DNA of 64,000 nt, from assembly GCA_964421245.1 (NCBI GenBank), contig CAYQVW010000009.1, forward strand, positions 1-64,000, read 5' to 3'. Below, in pieces: positions 1 to 7,176 of this stretch; the first letter of the stretch is position 1; each line of letters opens with the position of its first letter. The position numbers and the translations under genes were made by a program. Source of the DNA: CAYQVW01 sp964421245. Its GTDB lineage: Bacteria > Margulisbacteria > WOR-1 > XYC2-FULL-46-14. The notes beneath the pieces were generated by a model. The model worked only from the letters and a program-made list of their open reading frames with translations. It was not told the origin of the DNA and searched no databases.

Positions 1-10
1 GGATCATATC

Positions 11-535
11 TTAATTTAGGCTAAAAGTGGTCCAAAGATTGGGGTCAAGCTCAGAATCACTAGCTGTTGTTCCAGATGTTTCGTCAAATTTATAATGCGC
101 AACCAAACCAGACGAAGAAATTATATCTGCAGTTTTAAAAGACCAGGTATAAACAGCTGCTAAAGCATTTCCGTTTGCATCTTTAACACTAACAGGTAAA
201 GTTGCAGCGTAGGTTGTATTGTAAGCTAAACTAGCAGCAGGAGTAAAAGTAGCGGTTTTTGAGGAGGCAGTATATGTCACAGTACCTGTTACTGCGCCGG
301 TATCAGAAGTGATTACAAAAGTTGAGGTTGAAATACTATTGGAATCCATATCTTCAGAAAAGATAACGGAAACAGCAGTGGTAGTTGCCACCTCGGTTGC
401 TGCATCCGCAGGAGTTGTAGAGGTTACAGTTGGGGCAGCTGTATCGTAAACAGTACTCTTACCACAAGAAATCACATATAAGGCCAATAAAACAAGCAAA
501 ACAATGACAGCAATCGAAACAATTATTTTTTTCAT
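11..535 (-). CDS. Ig-like (Big_5) lipoprotein, probably truncated
   Basis: This 174-residue product has a hydrophobic N-terminal segment ending in a lipobox-like VISC, so it is probably a lipoprotein. Residues about 30-135 form an SbsA-type Ig-like domain (starts AAPTVTSTTPAD, contains FSEDMD, ends YTWSFKT). After it the sequence begins what looks like a LamG/concanavalin-like domain (LVAHYKFDETSGTTASD). The frame then leaves the expected sequence and stops within about 15 residues, so the gene looks cut short by a frameshift or deletion. Its ATG lies 2 nt after the typA stop, which suggests translational coupling. The Ig-domain call is fairly sure; the truncation is inferred from family expectation. 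Confidence 0.7.
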   Translation of the reverse strand: MKKIIVSIAVIVLLVLLALYVISCGKSTVYDTAAPTVTSTTPADAATEVATTTAVSVIFSEDMDSNSISTSTFVITSDTGAVTGTVTYTASSKTATFTPAASLAYNTTYAATLPVSVKDANGNALAAVYTWSFKTADIISSSGLVAHYKFDETSGTTASDSELDPNLWTTFSLN

Positions 536-537
536 GG

Positions 538-2334
538 CTATATTGTACGACTTCTCTCGTTCTCAGTCAAAAGCTTTTTGCGGAGGCGGATGTTTTTTGG
601 AGTTATCTCAACTAGTTCATCATCAGAGATAAATTCTAGTGCGGATTCTATTGTTAATTTTATCGGTGGAGTAAGACTTATTGCATCGTCCGACCCTTTT
701 GAGCGCATATTGGTCTTCTTCTTTTCTTTGCAAGGATTAACCGGCATATCTTTTGATCTGGCATTCTCCCCCACTATCTGTCCTTCGTAAACCTGTGCTC
801 CTGTTTCAACAAAAAGCTTTCCTCTCTCTTGTATATTGTTCAAAGCATAGCCGGCAGTCTTTCCATTAACACAAGAGATTAAAACTCCATTCTTTCTCTT
901 TGCGATTGTTCCTTTGTATCTCTCATAACGATAGAAACCGTGATTCAAAATCCCCTCACCTTTGGTATCCATAATAAATTCGGCACGAAAACCAAGAAGG
1001 CCTCGAGTTGGAATATTATAGGCTAAATTTGTAATGCCATTTTTTACCTGCATATCTACCATCTCACCGCGACGTTTGCCCAGCTTTTCAATAACCGCTC
1101 CGGCAAATTCTTCCGGAACAGAAATCACAGCCTGTTCAATCGGCTCCATCTTTTCATTATTAATAGTTTTAAAAATTATCTTCGGCTGGGACACTTGAAC
1201 CTCATAATCTTGCCTTCTCATCTCTTCTAGTAAAATTGATAAGTGCAGCTCTCCACGGCCAGAAACCTTGTAGCCCTCACCATTCTCAAATGGCTCCATT
1301 TTAAGTCCAACATTCGTTTGTAACTCTCGCTCCAATCGATCACGAATATTTCTGGTTGTAACATACCTTCCTTCACGACCGGCAAAAGGAGAATTATTAA
1401 CCAAGAATTCCATCGAAAGAGTCGGTTCATCAATTACTAGAAGCTGCATCGGCTTAGGATTCTCTGACGAACAGAGTGTCTCTCCAATTGTAATATCCGG
1501 TATTCCAGCCACAGAAACGATATCTCCACATTGAGCCTCATCTATTTCAATCTCTTTTAATCCTTCGAAGTTAGAAAGCTTAGTTATTTTAGCAGGTAGA
1601 ACAGATCCATCTCGTTTTGAAACAACAATTGAGTCCCCCTTTCGAAGGGTTCCAGAAAATACCCGACCGATACCAATTCTTCCAACATAATCATTATAAG
1701 CCAGATTGGCCACCTGCATTTGCAAGGTATCACTAGACTTATCTGGATATGGCTTTACACGTTCTAAAATGGTATCAAATAATGGAGACAAATCGGAACT
1801 ATCATCTTTCAAATCGTGTTTTGCGATTCCATCTCTTGAAATGGTATAGATAATAGGAAAATCAAGCTGTTCATCATTGGCATCGAGCTTAATAAATAGA
1901 TCAAAAACCATATCAACAACCTTATCCGCTCTCTGTCCCCTCTTATCTATTTTATTAATTACAACGATCGGTTTAAGTCCTAATTTCAAAGATTTTGATA
2001 GAACAAACTTGGTTTGAGGCATCGGACCTTCTTTGGCATCGACTAAAAGAAGAACACTGTCTACCATTTTAAGTACGCGTTCAACTTCTGATCCAAAGTC
2101 AGCGTGACCGGGAGTATCTACAATATTTATTTTGTAGTCTTTGTAATGAATTGAACAATTTTTGGAAAAGATTGTGATTCCACGTTCTTTTTCAAGATCA
2201 TTTGAATCCATAACTAAATCCTGAAGTTCATCCCTCTCGCTAAAAGCTCCGCCCTGACGGAGAAGATGATCGGTTAAAGTGGTCTTTCCATGATCAACGT
2301 GCGCTATTATAGCAATATTAATTATTTTAGGCAT
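538..2334 (-). CDS. typA: Ribosome-associated GTPase TypA/BipA
   Basis: This 598-residue translational GTPase is of normal family length. G1 is AHVDHGKT (residues 11-18), the switch I region contains RGIT, G3 is DTPGHADFG and G4 is NKID. EF-G-like domains II, III and V follow, with the TypA-specific C-terminal domain (TRGLLGFRAEF, then NHGFYRYE). BipA binds the 70S ribosome and acts in ribosome assembly and stress adaptation. The start codon lies inside the 3' end of a decayed nucleotidyltransferase relic, so the gene is probably transcribed from upstream of that relic or from within it. Confidence 0.97.
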   Translation of the reverse strand: MPKIINIAIIAHVDHGKTTLTDHLLRQGGAFSERDELQDLVMDSNDLEKERGITIFSKNCSIHYKDYKINIVDTPGHADFGSEVERVLKMVDSVLLLVDAKEGPMPQTKFVLSKSLKLGLKPIVVINKIDKRGQRADKVVDMVFDLFIKLDANDEQLDFPIIYTISRDGIAKHDLKDDSSDLSPLFDTILERVKPYPDKSSDTLQMQVANLAYNDYVGRIGIGRVFSGTLRKGDSIVVSKRDGSVLPAKITKLSNFEGLKEIEIDEAQCGDIVSVAGIPDITIGETLCSSENPKPMQLLVIDEPTLSMEFLVNNSPFAGREGRYVTTRNIRDRLERELQTNVGLKMEPFENGEGYKVSGRGELHLSILLEEMRRQDYEVQVSQPKIIFKTINNEKMEPIEQAVISVPEEFAGAVIEKLGKRRGEMVDMQVKNGITNLAYNIPTRGLLGFRAEFIMDTKGEGILNHGFYRYERYKGTIAKRKNGVLISCVNGKTAGYALNNIQERGKLFVETGAQVYEGQIVGENARSKDMPVNPCKEKKKTNMRSKGSDDAISLTPPIKLTIESALEFISDDELVEITPKNIRLRKKLLTENERSRTI

Positions 2335-2535
2335 TTGTAAAATTGTTTGTATTTTTCTATCTGCTTTTCAGATTTTGACCAGCGTTCCAAGATCGAAAGA
2401 TCTATATCTGTTATTCGAAAAAATCGATACACACGACCCACCGGTTAAAACAGCATCAATATTTTGCTTTTTCAAATACGAACAGACCAGCACAGCTAAT
2501 TCTTTCAGAGATATTTTTTTGAAAGATCTTTTCAC
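2322..2535 (-). pseudogene. Relic of a nucleotidyltransferase paired with the HTH gene
   Basis: A GTG start overlaps the HTH gene stop (GTGA). It opens a 55-residue frame (2368-2535) containing KELAVLVCSYLKK, then IDAVLTGGSCVSIFSNNRY and RSFDL. This is the N-terminal third of the small nucleotidyltransferase family usually encoded directly after this type of winged-helix regulator. The frame then stops. In the next frame the DNA continues as LERWSKSEKQIEKYKQF, which resembles the C-terminal end of the same family, and stops at 2322 inside typA. The middle of the gene is therefore deleted and the junction is out of frame. Family assignment rests on remembered motifs and has not been searched. 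Confidence 0.65.
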
Positions 2536-2861
2536 AAAGGCTTTCCGGATCTTCGTGGTCGAAGCCTTTGTGTATAATACTTATCTTTTTCTTGCTTTGG
2601 AACAAAAACCAAAACCTTTCGAAGCAGATTTTTCAATTCCTTAAGGAAGGGGTATCGCGGATTAAAACTATAGAGCCGGGTCCTCCCCTTAAGGCTGCTG
2701 ACCAAAACACCACCATTTTCCATCTTTTTCAACTGGTTCTGTACTGATAAAAGATGGGTATTAAAGGTTGTAGCTATGTCCCTAGCATAGACCTCTTTCT
2801 GCAAAAGAATCGACAGAAGCAATCTCTCTTTGGTTAAATTATCCAATAGTGGTTTTAACAT
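2532..2861 (-). CDS. Winged-helix transcriptional regulator (ArsR-like)
   Basis: This 109-residue protein has an N-terminal winged helix (residues about 8-70). The recognition region is around TTFNTHLLSVQNQLKKME and the wing is GGVLVSSLKGRTRLYSFN. The C-terminus is basic and ends in the family-typical RPRRSGKPL, so it looks full length. It is encoded just upstream of, and overlapping, a decayed nucleotidyltransferase, the usual partner of this regulator type. Two palindromes and a strong promoter precede it, suggesting autoregulation. The -10 box lies 9 nt before the ATG, so the mRNA may have almost no leader. Confidence 0.8.
   Translation of the reverse strand: MLKPLLDNLTKERLLLSILLQKEVYARDIATTFNTHLLSVQNQLKKMENGGVLVSSLKGRTRLYSFNPRYPFLKELKNLLRKVLVFVPKQEKDKYYTQRLRPRRSGKPL
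2534..2571. repeat. Inverted repeat over the HTH stop and downstream GTG start
   Basis: Ten-base perfect arms, ACAAAGGCTT (2534-2543) and AAGCCTTTGT (2562-2571), are separated by 18 nt. In the mRNA the stem would cover the HTH stop codon and the GTG of the overlapping relic. It could affect translational coupling or be a dispersed palindromic repeat. Confidence 0.5.
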
Positions 2862-2870
2862 CTCATAACC

Positions 2871-2900
2871 AGTATATCAGCCATCGCCTTCTTTTGTCAA
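2871..2900 (-). promoter_or_regulatory. Sigma-70-type promoter of the HTH gene
   Basis: On the minus strand TTGACA (2895-2900) and TATACT (2871-2876) are separated by 18 nt. The predicted start of transcription falls 2-4 nt before the ATG at 2861. Confidence 0.7.
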
Positions 2901-2901
2901 T

Positions 2902-2939
2902 GACTAATATTATTAGTCTTATGACTAACATTATTAGTC
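2902..2939. promoter_or_regulatory. Tandem palindromic operators
   Basis: Two 17-bp palindromes lie here: GACTAATATTATTAGTC (2902-2918, perfect 8-bp arms) and GACTAACATTATTAGTC (2923-2939, one mismatch). They are spaced 21 bp apart, two helical turns, so two dimers would sit on the same DNA face. They end one base before the -35 box of the HTH gene, as expected for autorepression. Confidence 0.75.
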
Positions 2940-2981
2940 CACTTAGCCAACCGCATAATCAACGCAGAGCGTGAGTTTACC

Positions 2982-3839
2982 CTACAGTTCGCTGTTGATA
3001 CTTAATCTCTGCGCGCTGATAGAAACACGTGATCGAGTTATTTCATTGTTATAAGGTATTGATTCTTTATAAGCAGTAACCTCTCCAGTATCCAAATTAA
3101 GCTGTATTCCACTCGGCCTGGATTTTTGCTCCCCAATATTTGTTTCATTTATTCTTATTCCATTTTGGGAAAGAACCATCTTTGAAGATTCAAATGTTTC
3201 ATTTGAATACCAATCTCCACTTCCACCAATAATATTTGCTACTAATCTATTAGTTGGTATTCCTTTTGTTTTTAGGATCAAGATAACAATATTTAAATCC
3301 TTTGCCTTCCCTTTGTCATCAATATGAGCTAAAGCCCCTATCTTTGTTTTTGGATCATATATGGTTACACCTATGCATGACCATAAACCAGATGTTTGCA
3401 AATAAGTTGCTTCTACTTTTTTGTATCGGGTAATAATTGCATACCCTTGTGCTACTTCTTTTCCATACAAGGTGTCAAGAGAGTATTTGATTGGATCATT
3501 AGTTAGATGTCCACCCACTATTCTCTTACCCAATTCAGGCGGTTTCTTTGGGTTATCGCAAGAAAGAACAACTATCAGATTCCCTGCTTTATCTCTTTGT
3601 TTTTCTATTTTTGGATAGCAACCCCTAAATCTATATTTCTTTAAAAGTTTTATTAAAGTTGCTCTCTTCAGATTGGCAGAATTTAATAAAGTAAATTTCT
3701 TGTTCCTAAAAACAACTTTTATAGGGTGACTTGAATGTGATTTGTTATACGATTTAACCGCATCAACAATTTTATTGCCTGTTTCTTGACCAGAAGCACC
3801 ATAGGATCTTCCTGATTTAACTTCTGGCACATCTACCAT
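2982..3839 (-). CDS. CheD-like deamidase-fold protein
   Basis: This 285-residue protein has a C-terminal half that reads like the chemoreceptor glutamine deamidase CheD. The signature is TSGLWSCIGVTIYDP, then GALAHID, then a GGSGDW loop and a segment ending in LDTGEV. Relative to Thermotoga CheD, the catalytic Thr, Cys and His positions are all present (Thr149, Cys155, His172) with identical spacing. The N-terminal 140 residues are not recognised. CheD acts on chemoreceptors, and its fold is related to the CNF1 toxin deamidase, so the substrate here is open. No chemotaxis gene is nearby. The gene has a sigma-28-type promoter and an AGGAGG ribosome site. Confidence 0.7.
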   Translation of the reverse strand: MVDVPEVKSGRSYGASGQETGNKIVDAVKSYNKSHSSHPIKVVFRNKKFTLLNSANLKRATLIKLLKKYRFRGCYPKIEKQRDKAGNLIVVLSCDNPKKPPELGKRIVGGHLTNDPIKYSLDTLYGKEVAQGYAIITRYKKVEATYLQTSGLWSCIGVTIYDPKTKIGALAHIDDKGKAKDLNIVILILKTKGIPTNRLVANIIGGSGDWYSNETFESSKMVLSQNGIRINETNIGEQKSRPSGIQLNLDTGEVTAYKESIPYNNEITRSRVSISAQRLSINSEL

Positions 3840-3874
3840 GCAATATTCCCTCCTATGTTAGTATCCTTACATAT

Positions 3875-3904
3875 ATTATATCGTGAAAAATGAGGAAAAA
3901 TTTC
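3875..3904 (-). promoter_or_regulatory. Sigma-28-type promoter, CheD-like gene
   Basis: On the minus strand GAAATTTT (3897-3904) is followed after 13 nt by CGATATAAT (3875-3883). This is one of seven copies of the same bipartite motif in the window. Confidence 0.8.
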
Positions 3905-3949
3905 ACCTTTCTGTGTTATAATAATCCAACTATTTCATAGGAGGTTATC

Positions 3950-4543
3950 ATGAAAAAAATATTATCAGCCTTGTTAGTTATTGTAATGTTTTCACTTGGG
4001 AGCAGCAGTTATGCCGCATCATTTACTCCAACTCTGCGTGGCGGTCTAGGGATGGACATCAACGGAGGACTTGCTTTTGGCCTCAGTGGAAATTACCTTA
4101 TCAAAATGGGTCCGGAAACCTCCGAAATTGGACTAAGTTTATATAGTGGAAATTCTAGCAGAAGCACCACCAGCGGAGTTCATACCTATAATTACAAGAC
4201 CAGCTTGTACGTTCTGGGCCTGGTAGTAAACCTTCTTCCAAATTACAATGCAACAACCGGCGGAATGTTTGGCGTACTTGGGGTTGGAATGGCCGGGGTT
4301 CTGGTCAACTGGAGCCAGCAAAGCAACACCGATAGCAGCCTTGGAACTCCAGATGGTGCCGGTGGAAGTGAAGAGAAAATTAGTGCAGGAGCCGCAGCCT
4401 CAATTGTTAACCTTGGAGTTGGCTGGCTTGCCGGCGACCTAGATGTCCGCTTTGAAGTACCGATGCTCTTTATTTTCAACACTGTCGGAGGCGCATCGTC
4501 ATTTGTACCAACCTTTACACTTACAGCGGGATATCGACTCTAA
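3950..4543 (+). CDS. Small outer-membrane beta-barrel protein
   Basis: This 197-residue protein has a clear signal peptide (MKK, hydrophobic core, cleavage after SSYA). The mature part has alternating hydrophobic and glycine-rich strands (LRGGLGMDI, GLAFGLSGNYL, SLYVLGLVVNLLP) and ends in FTLTAGYRL. This is an OmpW- or porin-like barrel pattern of perhaps eight strands, located in the outer membrane. The specific family is not recognised. A strong AGGAGG lies 5 nt before the ATG, and a TATAAT box is visible upstream (about 3915). It is divergent from the CheD-like gene. Confidence 0.7.
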   Translation: MKKILSALLVIVMFSLGSSSYAASFTPTLRGGLGMDINGGLAFGLSGNYLIKMGPETSEIGLSLYSGNSSRSTTSGVHTYNYKTSLYVLGLVVNLLPNYNATTGGMFGVLGVGMAGVLVNWSQQSNTDSSLGTPDGAGGSEEKISAGAAASIVNLGVGWLAGDLDVRFEVPMLFIFNTVGGASSFVPTFTLTAGYRL

Positions 4544-4561
4544 TACAGCTGATTTAATTCG

Positions 4562-4609
4562 GGGGTGATCTCGGAGCAACCGTTGACGCTGTCGGTTATC
4601 GATTACCCC
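4562..4609. terminator. Imperfect nested hairpin between convergent genes
   Basis: GGGGTGATC (4562-4570) pairs with GATTACCCC (4601-4609) with one wobble. An inner AACCG/CGGTT stem lies within, and TTT follows. Its position between two converging genes suits a terminator, but the U-tract is short. Confidence 0.4.
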
Positions 4610-4610
4610 T

Positions 4611-5642
4611 TTACTCCAGCTCTTCTTCAATCTGCTTTTTAAATTCTTGTTCGCTGGGAAGTATTCCTTTTAATTTCTTAGGCAGTTTATTTGTAAGATG
4701 ATATTGGACTATTCCAACTGGATTTTTAATGCTGCGCAGAGCATATTCAACAACTATTTTATCTTTCTTGGCGCATAAAATTATACCAATTGAGGGATTT
4801 TCATCCTTTAATCTTGCCTGATCATTTAAAAGATTTAAATAAAAATCCATTTTGCCGGCATACTCAGGCTCAAACTTACCGGTTTTTAATTCAATTGCTA
4901 CTAAACATTTTAAATTTCGATTAAAAAACAACAAATCAACATAATATTCATTCTTTCCCAGTGTCAAACAATATTGATTGCCAATAAATGTAAAGCTAAC
5001 ACCTAATTCTAAAATAAAATGCTTTACTTTCTCTACCAATCTTTTCTCTAATTGGCGCTCCAAAACTGGCTTTGTAATATTTAAAAAATCAAGACTGTAA
5101 ATATCTTTTATTGATTCATCTGCCTGTTCAGCTAAATGTACTGGAAGCACCTGATTAAAATTGTGTTGTTTTGGATCCCTTAGATGTAGTTTGTATGCAT
5201 TGGCCTTGATTTGATTTAACAGCACATTTCTGCTCCAGCCAAATTGCACAGAAGATCTTAAATAATATTCCCTTGCTTTTTTATCCTTTATTTTTGAAAA
5301 AATATAAATATTGTGCCCCCACGGAATTTCTCCAACAAGCCGTTGGAGTTTTGGATCATCTTTATACTCTAGATAAAACTGACGCATATACCATAAATTT
5401 TGAACAGAATATCCCTGCTTTGTATCAAATTCTTGCTGCAGATCATACGCCAATTTTCTAACAATACCCTTCCCCCATCCATTTTTCCTCTGCTTCTTCA
5501 CGATCATTTTGCCTATATCCCAATAGAGTCTTATCAATTCCTTATTGACGACCCTTAACGCTTGATACTGTGCCGAACGAATCCTCTGTTTTATCTCACC
5601 CAACAATTCTTTATATTTATATCCTTGAATTCTTCTTTTCAT
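4611..5642 (-). CDS. PDDEXK-family nuclease, YhcG/DUF1016 type
   Basis: This 343-residue protein is of normal length for the family. The N-terminal DUF1016 helical domain runs over about residues 5-160 (VNKELIRLYWDIGKMIVKKQ, YSVQNLWYMRQFY). The C-terminal PDDEXK nuclease core has YYVDLLFFNR and CLVAIELKTGKFEPEYAGKM, giving the Asp and the Glu-x-Lys of the active site. Members are predicted DNA nucleases linked to recombination or mobile and defence functions. It stands alone here, with a GGAGGT ribosome site before the ATG. No toxin, methylase or transposase is adjacent. Confidence 0.85.
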   Translation of the reverse strand: MKRRIQGYKYKELLGEIKQRIRSAQYQALRVVNKELIRLYWDIGKMIVKKQRKNGWGKGIVRKLAYDLQQEFDTKQGYSVQNLWYMRQFYLEYKDDPKLQRLVGEIPWGHNIYIFSKIKDKKAREYYLRSSVQFGWSRNVLLNQIKANAYKLHLRDPKQHNFNQVLPVHLAEQADESIKDIYSLDFLNITKPVLERQLEKRLVEKVKHFILELGVSFTFIGNQYCLTLGKNEYYVDLLFFNRNLKCLVAIELKTGKFEPEYAGKMDFYLNLLNDQARLKDENPSIGIILCAKKDKIVVEYALRSIKNPVGIVQYHLTNKLPKKLKGILPSEQEFKKQIEEELE

Positions 5643-5789
5643 TTGTGTTACCTCCTACAGGGGTACTAGCAATTTTCTCACCTGAAAGTTAAAAACAAAA
5701 ATTTACTATAATTACAGCAAAAATTGAACTTTGGCAAAAAGGGGGGTGACGAGAAATTGGACACATTACAATAAGTAAGAAGAGTTGCC

Positions 5790-6188
5790 TTAAGTAAGTA
5801 ACTTATCTAATTCAACAGGAATCTCAGGACGGCCTTTTTGGTTGAGGGCGGTTCCAATTACTTTGGCTTTCATTATCAGCTTCTCATCGGGCAAACGATA
5901 GATATCTTGATAAAAAGCAAATTTTAAACGGGACTCTCTTTTAAAGTTTAGTGCAACAATAAATTTGTCCCCACTTTTAAGGGGAAATTTATAGTCTAAT
6001 TCTGCCCTAACAACAACCAGATTAATTCCTTTTTTAGTGTATTCGGCAAAATCGAGGCCGACACTTTTTAAATATTCATGGCGGGTATGTTCCAGATAGT
6101 TTTGATAAACAGCATTGTTTACAATGCCCTGCAGATCGCATTCATAGTCACGAACGGAGAGTCCTAATTTATATTTATAGTCTTGCAT
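5790..6188 (-). CDS. Acyl-CoA thioesterase, hotdog fold (YbgC-like)
   Basis: This 132-residue single hotdog domain has the 4HBT motif around residues 14-35 (YECDLQGIVNNAVYQNYLEH). The catalytic Asp and the helix following GIVNNA are as in YbgC/FadM-type thioesterases. These hydrolyse acyl-CoA or acyl-ACP thioesters in the cytoplasm; the substrate cannot be told from sequence. It starts 2 nt after srkA ends, so the two are an operon. Confidence 0.8.
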   Translation of the reverse strand: MQDYKYKLGLSVRDYECDLQGIVNNAVYQNYLEHTRHEYLKSVGLDFAEYTKKGINLVVVRAELDYKFPLKSGDKFIVALNFKRESRLKFAFYQDIYRLPDEKLIMKAKVIGTALNQKGRPEIPVELDKLLT

Positions 6189-6190
6189 GG

Positions 6191-7138
6191 CTAATTATAG
6201 CAAATCTTCTGCAATTCTTTTATCAAATTATTCCAATAACGAGATGTGCCGGCATGAGGAAAGTGGGTTGTAAAATCAGGATCCCTGCTCTGAATTGCCA
6301 ACCATGAAACGTAATGAATAATTCTCATCCCACGCAAAAGAGGAACCAGCTCTAATGATTGACGATCAAACTTTCTGAAAACCTCATAGCCTTTTAAAAA
6401 CCATTCGAGTTTATTCTCACAATTTTCTGGCGTATCGGGAAGCAAAAGCCATAGATCCTGAACGGCAGGACCATAAGCAATATCATCAAAATCAACTATA
6501 AATATCCCCTCGTTTGGACGATGAATCAGATTTCCCTTATGACAATCGCCATGGAGGAGAATGAATTCTTGAGATTCAAACATTGGCTCAGCTTTCTTTA
6601 GAAAAAGTTCGGCTGTTTTTTTAAATGATTGTTCAAACTGTTGATTCAGGTAGTCAGTCTTATACAAGACTTCAAGATGGTGCTTCGTTGCAATAGAGGG
6701 TTTCCATATTATTCGTTTCCCCTCTTTATGATTCTGTCCAACTAGATGAATTCTTGCAATTAGACGTCCGATCTCTTCCCATCCTTCTTTATTAAACTCA
6801 TCCATTGCTCTTCCCCCCTTTTTAGGAAATAGAGAATAGGAAATAGGACCCAGCTCGAACAATGTTTGATTCTTAATCTTTAATGGAGGGATTACGGGAA
6901 TTTCTTGTTCTGCTAGCTCAAAGAGAAAGTTGTGCTCTTCCAGTATTTGTTCGATGGTCCAGCGGCCGGGACGATAAAATTTTACTATAACTCTCTCTCT
7001 TGAATCATGTTTTTCCAGCTCATAAACACGATTGACATAACTATTTCGTTTTAAAAGAAGATTACTCATCTTCTCACCGAGAGTCTTCTCAACTGTATTT
7101 AAGATATTATCGTGATTTAGTTGTTGCCAAATATTCAT
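6191..7138 (-). CDS. srkA: Stress-response Ser/Thr kinase SrkA (YihE/RdoA) homologue
   Basis: This 315-residue kinase aligns with E. coli SrkA in conserved order: NRVYELE, then VIVKFYRPGRWTIEQI (the Lys of the ATP site), EEHNF, GGRAMDEFN, and LLHGDCHKGNLI with Asp as catalytic base. VDFDD and GPAVQDLWLLLP follow. SrkA counters stress-induced death by protein phosphorylation. A 28-bp heptamer repeat is read in frame as part of GPISYSLFPKK, between the ATP-binding lobe and GGRAM. A TATAAT box lies upstream at about 7157-7162, and the gene is divergent from the large surface-protein gene. Confidence 0.88.
   Translation of the reverse strand: MNIWQQLNHDNILNTVEKTLGEKMSNLLLKRNSYVNRVYELEKHDSRERVIVKFYRPGRWTIEQILEEHNFLFELAEQEIPVIPPLKIKNQTLFELGPISYSLFPKKGGRAMDEFNKEGWEEIGRLIARIHLVGQNHKEGKRIIWKPSIATKHHLEVLYKTDYLNQQFEQSFKKTAELFLKKAEPMFESQEFILLHGDCHKGNLIHRPNEGIFIVDFDDIAYGPAVQDLWLLLPDTPENCENKLEWFLKGYEVFRKFDRQSLELVPLLRGMRIIHYVSWLAIQSRDPDFTTHFPHAGTSRYWNNLIKELQKICYN
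6824..6851. repeat. 28-bp tetra-heptamer element inside srkA
   Basis: Four imperfect 7-nt units (AGGAAAT, AGAGAAT, AGGAAAT, AGGACCC on the plus strand) are translated in frame within SrkA. Confidence 0.65.
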
Positions 7139-7176
7139 GCTTCTATTTCATTACATTATATAGTAGAATACCCGGA

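Noticed and set aside
2375..2644. Plus-strand open frame of 89 codons
   Set aside because: It is antisense to the HTH gene and nucleotidyltransferase relic, has no ribosome site and gives no recognisable protein.
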